This document shows, one piece after another, positions 32,995 to 39,471 of a DNA stretch of 39,471 nt (positions are counted from its first letter, which is position 1; every line of letters begins with the position of its first letter). A model generated the notes under the pieces. The model made no database searches, had not been told where the DNA came from, and saw only the letters and a program-made list of their open reading frames with translations. This DNA is from SZUA-146 sp963922815. Its GTDB lineage: Bacteria > Pseudomonadota > Gammaproteobacteria > Steroidobacterales > SZUA-146. The stretch covers positions 1-39,471 of the forward strand of contig CAWUKD010000015.1 of NCBI GenBank assembly GCA_963922815.1. The letters are read 5' to 3'. Made by a program: the position numbers and the translations under genes.

Positions 32995-34764
32995 CTACAC
33001 GCTATCTACGGAATCGACCGATTCGGTCGCCGAGAACTGCATATCATGCAGACTGGCATACAAACCCTCTTTCCGGATCAACTCCTGGTGGGTACCGCTC
33101 TCGATTATCCGGCCTTCGTCCATAACGATAATTTTATCCGCATTCTCGATGGTAGTCAGCCGGTGGGCGATGACCAGCGTTGTGCGGTTTTGCATGAGTT
33201 TACCAAGAGCCGTTTGAATAATTTGCTCCGACTCGGAATCCAGTGATGCGGTCGCCTCATCGAGGATCAGTACCGGCGCGTTCTTTAGCAGTGCACGCGC
33301 TATTGCAATGCGCTGACGCTGACCACCCGAGAGCAGAACGCCCTTGTCTCCCACCATGGTCTGCAAACCTGCCGGCATACGATCGACGAAGTCCATCACA
33401 TGCGCCTGACGTGCGGCCTCCTCAATGTCTTCCAGCGACGCACCGCGCAGTCCACCGTACGCGATATTGTTCGCGATGGTGTCGTTAAAGAGCGTAATGT
33501 CCTGGCTCACCAGCGCGATATGTTTACGAAGATTGCCGAGAGCGTAGTTATCAATGTTGATGCCATCCAGCGTAATCTGGCCGCTGGAAGGCTCGTAAAA
33601 ACGTGGCAGCAAGCTGACCAGCGTGGTTTTTCCGCTACCGGATTTTCCCACGAACGCGACGGTTTGACCGGGTTCGACCTGGATACTGATGCCGGCCAGT
33701 ACGCTGCGCTCGGTGCCCTTGTAGTTAAACGACACGTTGTCGTAAACAATGTTTCCTTCGACCGAATCACGTTCCAGTGACCCCGTGTCCGGCTCTGCCT
33801 TTTCATCAAGCACAACGAAAATACTGCGGGCGGCGGCTATGCCCCGTTGAATAACGGAGTTAATGTCAGTAAGCCGTTTGAGCGGGTCCATCAGCAACAG
33901 CATGGCGCCTATAAATGAACTGAACCGGCCGGGTGTCAACCCGGTATCCGGTCGAATGGCAAAACTGATAATGCCGACGAGACCGAGCGCTGCGATCAAT
34001 TGGATAACCGGGACACTGATCGCCTTGACCAGAACCTGCTTCATAAACGCTACCCGATTTCGTTCGTTTACCCGATCGAATTCCTCATTCTCAAGCTCCC
34101 GGCCACCAAACACTTTGACCACCCTGTGACCGCTGATCGCTTCCTCGGCTCTCTGGGTCACCCCACCCATCGACGATTGAATGCGTTCACTGTAGCGCCG
34201 GAAGCGCTTGCCCGCGTAACGAATCAGCAACGCAATGGGCGGCCCCACCACAAGAATAAACAGCGACAGACGCGGGCTCATGTAAATCATCCATGCCAGC
34301 AGCGCAATCAGCGTCAGGGTATCGCGTATGGCAATGGTCACTGCCCGGGTAATCGACTCTGACACCTGCTCCGCGTTGTAAGTCAGCTTCGACAGCAACG
34401 CCCCTGCAGAACTGTGATCGTAAAAATGAGCCGGCAGGTCAATCAGCTTGGTAAACAGCTGTTGCCGCATGGTCGTAACGACTTTGCGGCCAATAAACTC
34501 CATGTAGTAGGTCGAGAGAAACCCGGCGATCCCTCGCCCAACGAAAATGCCAAAAATGATCCAGGGTACCCAGTGATTGGGCGGCGCTTCACGGTCGACG
34601 AACGTACCGTCAATCAGCGGTTCGACCATGCGCACAAGGCCGGCGACGGAAGCGGCATACAGAACCATGCCAAAGCTGGCCAAAACGAAATAGCGCCAAT
34701 ACGGCAAGCCGTATTTCAGTAGCCGCCGATATATTTGGCTGCCAGATTCGGTGGCATCACTCAT
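32995..34764 (-). CDS. msbA: Lipid A export ATP-binding/permease protein MsbA
   Basis: 589 residues. A half-transporter that flips core-lipid A across the inner membrane. Six transmembrane helices fill residues about 1-320 (HFYDHSSAGALLSKLTYNAEQV is cut by the coupling helix region), then the ATPase domain with Walker A GKSGSGKTTL (about 373-381), Q-loop VSQDITLFND, signature LSGGQRQRIAIARALL and Walker B VLILDEATASLD with the switch His in IAHRLTT. All motifs are intact. It follows exbD by five bases and precedes lpxK by eight. Confidence 0.95.
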   Translation of the reverse strand: MSDATESGSQIYRRLLKYGLPYWRYFVLASFGMVLYAASVAGLVRMVEPLIDGTFVDREAPPNHWVPWIIFGIFVGRGIAGFLSTYYMEFIGRKVVTTMRQQLFTKLIDLPAHFYDHSSAGALLSKLTYNAEQVSESITRAVTIAIRDTLTLIALLAWMIYMSPRLSLFILVVGPPIALLIRYAGKRFRRYSERIQSSMGGVTQRAEEAISGHRVVKVFGGRELENEEFDRVNERNRVAFMKQVLVKAISVPVIQLIAALGLVGIISFAIRPDTGLTPGRFSSFIGAMLLLMDPLKRLTDINSVIQRGIAAARSIFVVLDEKAEPDTGSLERDSVEGNIVYDNVSFNYKGTERSVLAGISIQVEPGQTVAFVGKSGSGKTTLVSLLPRFYEPSSGQITLDGINIDNYALGNLRKHIALVSQDITLFNDTIANNIAYGGLRGASLEDIEEAARQAHVMDFVDRMPAGLQTMVGDKGVLLSGGQRQRIAIARALLKNAPVLILDEATASLDSESEQIIQTALGKLMQNRTTLVIAHRLTTIENADKIIVMDEGRIIESGTHQELIRKEGLYASLHDMQFSATESVDSVDSV

Positions 34765-34769
34765 TGCAG

Positions 34770-35192
34770 CTAATTGGCCGCAGTGTCGCGCGTAGTGGCA
34801 ATATTGATGTTGACGAACCCGAGACGTCCTGCAACGTCCATGGCCGTTACCACGTGCTGATGTCTGGCATCCGCATCGGCGCGAATCGTGATGGGCAGTG
34901 AACTGTCGCCGTCGCTTATTTTCCTCAACGCACGTCGCAGGGTATCGGCACGTGAGTTAACCAGACTCTGCTGGTTGACCGTGTAGCTGCCCGACGATGA
35001 CACGGCGATTTCAATGGCCTGGGTATTGCTGACCGGCACATCAGCCTGCGCCTGCGGCAGGCGAATCTTGACTTCAGATTCCTTGATGAACGTCGTCGAT
35101 ACCATGAAAAAAACCAGCAACAGCAGAACAACGTCGATTAATGACGTCAGATTGACTTCCGGTTCCTCACGATTGCCGCTTTGAAGCTTCAC
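34770..35192 (-). CDS. exbD: Biopolymer transport protein ExbD/TolR
   Basis: 140 residues. One membrane helix (about 18-38) carries the functionally essential Asp (D20 in LTSLIDVVLLLLVFF), followed by a periplasmic domain. With ExbB it uses the proton gradient to drive TonB-type proteins. The start is a GTG overlapping the exbB stop (GTGA), so the two are coupled. The order exbB-exbD-msbA-lpxK is common in Gammaproteobacteria; whether this pair serves TonB or another partner is not known. Confidence 0.94.
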   Translation of the reverse strand: MKLQSGNREEPEVNLTSLIDVVLLLLVFFMVSTTFIKESEVKIRLPQAQADVPVSNTQAIEIAVSSSGSYTVNQQSLVNSRADTLRRALRKISDGDSSLPITIRADADARHQHVVTAMDVAGRLGFVNINIATTRDTAAN

Positions 35193-35833
35193 GAACCGAC
35201 CTGCTTCCCTGCGCTTACGCCTACCGGTCGACGACTTGATTCGATGGCATCCACCAGTTTGGTTGCCTCCTGTTCCATATCGACGACCAGCGTATCCACA
35301 TGGTTACGAAGATAGCGATAACCAATCAACGCCGGAATGGCAACGGAGAGTCCGGCGGCCGTGGTTACCAGTGCCTGTGAAATACCGTCGGCCAGCACCG
35401 TCGGATTCCCAACGCCGCTCGCGGTAATGGCGGCAAACACTTTGACCATGCCAACCACGGTTCCAAGCAGTCCGATCAAGGGGGAAATGGCCGCAATGGT
35501 ACCCAGCGTTGTCAGGTACCGGTTCAGGTCATGGGCAACATGGCGACCGGTATCCTCAATTTGTTCTTTCATGATTTCACGCTCGCGAGAGCGAGCGGCA
35601 AGCCCGGCCGCCAGGATTCGACCCAGCGGCGAACTGTCCCGTAACACCTGTACGTGACGTTCGTCGAGTTCGCCTTTATCGACCCATGTCCACACTTTGG
35701 CATTCATGCCTGCGGGTAACACGCGCTTGCGCTGCAGTGTCCATAAGCGTTCAATGATGATGGCTGCCGCGATCACGGAGCAAAGAATTAACGGCGCCAT
35801 TAACCAGCCGCCGGCACGCACGATTTCAAACAT
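35189..35833 (-). CDS. exbB: MotA/TolQ/ExbB proton channel family protein
   Basis: 214 residues with three transmembrane helices: about 10-28 (WLMAPLILCSVIAAAIII), 108-132 (TLGTIAAISPLIGLLGTVVG) and 148-172 (ALVTTAAGLSVAIPALIG). The second and third segments are the conserved channel motifs. First gene of the exbB-exbD-msbA set; 72 bases separate it from comEC, where I see no clear promoter, so readthrough is possible. Confidence 0.95.
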   Translation of the reverse strand: MFEIVRAGGWLMAPLILCSVIAAAIIIERLWTLQRKRVLPAGMNAKVWTWVDKGELDERHVQVLRDSSPLGRILAAGLAARSREREIMKEQIEDTGRHVAHDLNRYLTTLGTIAAISPLIGLLGTVVGMVKVFAAITASGVGNPTVLADGISQALVTTAAGLSVAIPALIGYRYLRNHVDTLVVDMEQEATKLVDAIESSRRPVGVSAGKQVGS

Positions 35834-35905
35834 GAAGTTAAGCCGTTAAATCAGACGCTTGCAGGTTAACATGACAGCGCAAACAGGAAAACAACCGTGT
35901 ACGAA

Positions 35906-38251
35906 TCAAGGTGCACCCGAACGCCGTCGCCAGGCGCCAAATCCCTCGTCACGCCACCGTTTTTGAAGGTCCAGACGACCCCTGCCCCCGGTGCCAAAGG
36001 TGAGCTGTCCGGAGGCTGCTGTCGTCAGGACGCGTGTCCCGGCCGCCTGCCATCTTGACACCACCTGATCCCGGGGCATGCCCCACTGATTGTCATGTCC
36101 GTTGCTAAACACCACAAAACGCGCCTGTGTGGCCGCTATAAACCGTGCATCGGATGACGACAGGCTGCCGTGATGAGCGCCAACGACGACATCAATAGCA
36201 CGGCCGTCGAGATCGGGAATCAGGCGCCGTTCCAAAGCCCGGCCCAAATCGCCTGTCAGAAGCGCGCTCCCCCGGACCCCTTCAATGAGCAGAACGCAGG
36301 ATTGTTCGTTTCCTGAATAAGTCGACTCTGGTGCCGGATGCAGAAACATGAAGCGGACCCCGTCCTGGGTCCAGCGGGTGCCGCGCTCGCACGCTTTGGC
36401 GTTGTGCAGGCCCGGAACGGGCTCTCCAACCCAGGCGGCAGGCGGCAATAGCGCTTGCTGCAGACGGACGGCACCACCGGCATGATCACGGTCCGCGTGA
36501 CTAACGATAAGGACGTCCAGTTGAGAAACGTGGCGGTTGCGCAGCACCGGCAAGACTACCGACTCGGCGCTATCTCCGCCGGGCCAGGCGTTTCCAGTAT
36601 CGTAAACAACCATCCGGTTCCGGGTTTGCACCAGCACCGAAAGCGCCTGACCCACGTCGAGTACGTCGAGCTGAAACTCACCGAAATCAGGTTGATCCGC
36701 ACGCACGAAAAACGGCGACAACAACAGCACCCAGCCTGACAGACGACCAGGAAAGCCGCTCGGTAACAGCAGCAGAACACCACACACAAGGGCCGGTACC
36801 GTCAGCCAGATGGACAGACCGCCCAGCGGCGAAAACGCCCATGTCTGCATACTCAACCAGTCCAGCACATGCCAGATGCGATCCAGCACGCCAATTAGCA
36901 CGGCCACCACCAGATCAGCCGCCGCTGGCATTGCGACCAGCGTGACCAGCATCAGCAGAACCAGAGGAACCACACACACGCTAAACACCGGAATCAGGAC
37001 CAGGTTAACCGGGACCGACACCCAGCTGATTCCTTCGGCAACGTGAATAGCCACGGGCAGCATCAATAACGTGATTCCCAGCTGTATGCGCAACGCCAGA
37101 TACAGGCGATCGGCCAGCGTGATGGCCGGCGGGCGACCAAATGCGGCGACTGCAATGGCTGCAACGGCGCTCACTGACAGCCAGAAGCCGATATCCGCGA
37201 CCATCCACGGCCAGACGACCAGTATCATCGCAACAGTTAGCAGCAGCGTGGTCGTCACGTCTACGCGTCGACGGGTTTGCCGGCAGAGGTGCCACAGTGC
37301 CAGCATCATAAGCGCGCGCACGGTAGACACCGCGAACCCCGCCACGCCGGAATAGAGCGTCGCCACCAACAGCGCAGTTACTGCTCCCCGTCGGCTCAGA
37401 TCGGAGGTTGGTCCCACTGGAATCGGGAGATAGCGCCCCAGCGCAAACCCGAAGAGAGCCGCCAGACCCACGTGCAACCCGGATATCGCCATCAGGTGGG
37501 CCGTTCCCGTTCGCTTCAGCCGCTCCCAGTCACCGGCTGTCAGATCGTCCCGCCTACCCACGGCCAGCGCACCGGCCAACGCGCCTCCCGGATGTCCTTC
37601 GGTTAGCCCGGCAAGCCGGGAGTAGAGACGGGTTCGCGCCATCAGATACGCGGCGTTGGCGCCTTTCCAGGGCAGCTTGACGGCAGGGACCGTCGCCCTG
37701 ACAGAACCCAGACCGTGTATTCTTTGCGCGAACAGCCACCGCTCGTAATCAAAACCGGCTTCGTTACGGTTCCCTCTCACAGGCTTCAGGCGCACCGTCA
37801 GTCGCCAGCACGACCCCGCTTCCGGCGGCATCTCTGGCCGGTACCACGACACCCTGTAGCGAATCGAACGACCCGAAAGCGTGCGTCCTGACGACTCAAA
37901 CACAAACCGAACCGAATCGTGCTGCCCCACGGGCGTGGTTACGATACACCCGCTGATACGCGCGTCGTGCCTGGCATGGACCGACGCCTTCTCGTGGCAA
38001 AGCAGCTGCACGCCAGCCAGCGCTGATCCGGCTGATGCGCACAGGGCCACGTGAAACAACGTTCCAGGAAACCGGTTTGTCGCGAAGATTCCGGCTTGCG
38101 GTTGACGGAAGGCAGCGCTGCGGACGCAGCGGTATGCAACCCAGCCGATCGCTGGCGCCGCCATGCTAAAAACCAGCAACCACCCGGGAAACGGCAGCAT
38201 TACCGCGATCACAACTCCCGCTGAGATGCCGAGCATCTGCGACTGCGTCAT
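35906..38251 (-). CDS. comEC: DNA internalisation competence protein ComEC/Rec2
   Basis: 781 residues. Three domains: an N-terminal membrane segment with an OB-like domain (about 80-170), the Competence domain with many helices (about 215-490; GTAHLMAISGLHVGLAALFG), and a C-terminal metallo-beta-lactamase-like domain (about 520-760) with the metal motif SHADRDHAGG (about 584) and GAHHGSLSS. It forms the inner-membrane channel for single-stranded DNA in natural transformation; the lactamase domain is thought to degrade one strand. Intact length suggests function, but other competence genes are outside the window. It is 173 bases downstream of lolD; that gap holds no gene. Confidence 0.96.
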   Translation of the reverse strand: MTQSQMLGISAGVVIAVMLPFPGWLLVFSMAAPAIGWVAYRCVRSAAFRQPQAGIFATNRFPGTLFHVALCASAGSALAGVQLLCHEKASVHARHDARISGCIVTTPVGQHDSVRFVFESSGRTLSGRSIRYRVSWYRPEMPPEAGSCWRLTVRLKPVRGNRNEAGFDYERWLFAQRIHGLGSVRATVPAVKLPWKGANAAYLMARTRLYSRLAGLTEGHPGGALAGALAVGRRDDLTAGDWERLKRTGTAHLMAISGLHVGLAALFGFALGRYLPIPVGPTSDLSRRGAVTALLVATLYSGVAGFAVSTVRALMMLALWHLCRQTRRRVDVTTTLLLTVAMILVVWPWMVADIGFWLSVSAVAAIAVAAFGRPPAITLADRLYLALRIQLGITLLMLPVAIHVAEGISWVSVPVNLVLIPVFSVCVVPLVLLMLVTLVAMPAAADLVVAVLIGVLDRIWHVLDWLSMQTWAFSPLGGLSIWLTVPALVCGVLLLLPSGFPGRLSGWVLLLSPFFVRADQPDFGEFQLDVLDVGQALSVLVQTRNRMVVYDTGNAWPGGDSAESVVLPVLRNRHVSQLDVLIVSHADRDHAGGAVRLQQALLPPAAWVGEPVPGLHNAKACERGTRWTQDGVRFMFLHPAPESTYSGNEQSCVLLIEGVRGSALLTGDLGRALERRLIPDLDGRAIDVVVGAHHGSLSSSDARFIAATQARFVVFSNGHDNQWGMPRDQVVSRWQAAGTRVLTTAASGQLTFGTGGRGRLDLQKRWRDEGFGAWRRRSGAP

Positions 38252-38424
38252 TACCGATTCTCTGCGTCACTACACCAGTGAGTACAACGTACACAGGCAG
38301 AGATAAAAACAGGAGTCGCATTGGGGGTTAATTCAGGCCAATAGTCGCCTTGTCGGATATGGCCAGGCCGGAGCGCCTTGCCGGAGACGTCAAAGCCCGC
38401 GGCCGAACGCCGGCGTTACGGGCT

Positions 38425-39132
38425 TCAGCTTCGTGACGACACGTCGACCAGTTTGCCGTCGACCAGCTCAACAATGCGATCCATGCGACGCGCGATCCTG
38501 AGATCATGCGTGACAACAACCAGCGCCGTGCCGGCCGTCTGATTCAGCTCAAGCATGAGCTCGAACACCCGGTCTCCGGTGCGATTATCGAGATTACCCG
38601 TTGGCTCATCGGCAAGCACCAGGTCCGGACTGGTCACCAGCGCACGGGCAACCGCTGCCCGCTGTCGTTCACCACCCGAAAGCTGAGACGGCTTGTGCGT
38701 TAAGCGCTCGCTCAAACCAACTCTGCCTAAGAGTTCGGCTGCCGTATTCATGGCCTCATCGCCGTTCATTCTGCGGATCAGCAACGGCATCGCCACGTTT
38801 TCCTGAGCCGTAAACTCGGGCAACAAATGATGAAACTGATAGATAAAGCCCATATGGCGGTTACGCAAAAGCCCGCGCTCAACTTCATCGAGCTGGGTAA
38901 TATCCTTGCCGCCAATCGATACGCTACCTTCCGTGGGCAGATCCAGTCCGCCCAGCAGCTGCAGCAGCGTCGTCTTACCGGCCCCGGATGCCCCCACCAC
39001 CGCCAGTCGCTCACCTCTTTTCAGTTCCAGATTGAGCTGATCGAGAACCACGAGACGTTTGTCCCCCTCGGTAAAGGTTTTAACCAGGTCCACACAACTC
39101 AACACAGATGCCTGAGCAACGGTTTCATTCAT
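38425..39132 (-). CDS. lolD: Lipoprotein-releasing system ATP-binding protein LolD
   Basis: 235 residues. The ATPase of the LolCDE complex that extracts outer-membrane lipoproteins from the inner membrane. Walker A GASGAGKTTL (about 47-56), the LolD-type stretch FIYQFHHLLPEFTAQENVAM, signature LSGGERQRAAVARAL, and Walker B LVLADEPTGNLD are intact. The start is the ATG at 39132, overlapping the LolC-like gene by eight bases; the frame stays open to 39339 but that part is antisense-like and cysteine-rich, so it is rejected. Confidence 0.96.
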   Translation of the reverse strand: MNETVAQASVLSCVDLVKTFTEGDKRLVVLDQLNLELKRGERLAVVGASGAGKTTLLQLLGGLDLPTEGSVSIGGKDITQLDEVERGLLRNRHMGFIYQFHHLLPEFTAQENVAMPLLIRRMNGDEAMNTAAELLGRVGLSERLTHKPSQLSGGERQRAAVARALVTSPDLVLADEPTGNLDNRTGDRVFELMLELNQTAGTALVVVTHDLRIARRMDRIVELVDGKLVDVSSRS

Positions 39133-39471
39133 GACGCAATGCCTCCGCCGGCTGAGTACGCGCTCCGCGCAGTGCCGGGTACAGGGTAGATAGAACGGCC
39201 AGCAAGAACGCCATCGCCGCCACCAGAAATACATCCTTCGGCAGCACACGTGCAGGCAGGTCGTTAATAAAATAGACAGACGGTGGCAGCAGTTCAAAGC
39301 CGAGCAGGGACTCAAGCCAATGCACGACCCGTTCGACATTCACGGCGAGCGCAATGCCCAGGACGACGCCAATTACGGTACCAATAAGCCCGATGAGAGT
39401 CCCCTGAGAAACAAAAATCGCGAGAATACTGGACGGCTTGGCACCGAGCGTACGCAAGATGGCAATATCTC
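39125..39471 (-). CDS. lolC: Lipoprotein-releasing permease LolC/LolE family, C-terminal part
   Basis: The frame runs off the right edge; only the last about 115 residues are present. IAILRTLGAKPSSILAIF is the cytoplasmic coupling segment, followed by a membrane helix (GTLIGLIGTVIGVVLGIALA), a periplasmic stretch, and the last helix ending in LYPALRGARTQPAEALRHE, typical of FtsX-like permeases of the Lol system. Position directly before lolD suggests LolC, but LolE cannot be excluded without the rest. Confidence 0.9.
   Translation of the reverse strand, partial: DIAILRTLGAKPSSILAIFVSQGTLIGLIGTVIGVVLGIALAVNVERVVHWLESLLGFELLPPSVYFINDLPARVLPKDVFLVAAMAFLLAVLSTLYPALRGARTQPAEALRHE

Noticed and set aside
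39133..39339. Extended N-terminus of lolD
   Set aside because: The extra residues are Cys/Arg/Trp-rich and run through the lolC-like coding sequence; the ATG at 39132 gives the normal LolD length.
1..39471. CRISPR arrays, tRNA/rRNA genes, insertion sequences, prophage
   Set aside because: I saw no regularly spaced repeats, no transposase or integrase, and no recognisable tRNA or rRNA sequence in reading both strands; a dedicated search was not possible.

Overview
The window comes from a gammaproteobacterial chromosome with an LPS-bearing, probably marine-type envelope. The evidence is conserved gene order: fabH-plsX-rpmF-yceD, maf(yceF), rluC and rne lie in the same divergent pattern as in Escherichia coli, and lolC/lolD-comEC-exbB-exbD-msbA-lpxK-trm112-kdsB is a familiar gammaproteobacterial envelope cluster. 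Base composition is fairly even at about mid-50 % GC by eye. I saw no IS element, prophage, CRISPR array, tRNA or rRNA. The genus cannot be told from the sequence alone.

Left part (1-10.2 kb), accessory and signalling: the end of a rhomboid membrane protease; a BlaI-type repressor with an M56 metallopeptidase fused to a TonB C-terminal domain; a three-PAS GGDEF-EAL protein tail-to-tail with an FHA-GGDEF cyclase, both with intact motifs for cyclic di-GMP metabolism; and a large exported protein joining a beta-propeller, two heme-c sites, thrombospondin type 3 repeats and a dockerin-like end.

Polyamine cluster (10.5-15.9 kb): speA, a carboxynorspermidine synthase gene, nspC and speB together encode a full route from arginine through agmatine and putrescine to carboxyspermidine and spermidine, without S-adenosylmethionine. 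A strong bidirectional terminator closes it.

Middle (16-22.9 kb), envelope accessory genes: an SGNH/GDSL hydrolase with a VPLPA-type C-terminal sorting signal, which implies an exosortase elsewhere in the genome; a VanZ-like membrane protein translationally coupled to an exported protein of unknown function; and a two-gene unit of a BON-OmpA peptidoglycan-binding protein and a membrane-anchored long coiled-coil protein ending in a helix-hairpin-helix domain. A 575-base spacer follows, with a possible gene remnant, and then a small ORF.

Right part (22.9-39.5 kb), core genes: fatty-acid/phospholipid initiation with L32 and YceD, Maf, RluC and RNase E, then a long minus-strand series for lipid A-Kdo assembly and export (kdsB, lpxK, msbA), ExbBD energy coupling, ComEC DNA uptake and Lol lipoprotein export. 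The two divergent gene pairs here (yceD/maf and rluC/rne) each appear to be read from promoters on opposite strands whose -10 boxes overlap, and yceD seems to have almost no 5' leader. rne has a leader of about 410 bases with four consecutive hairpins, fitting autoregulation.
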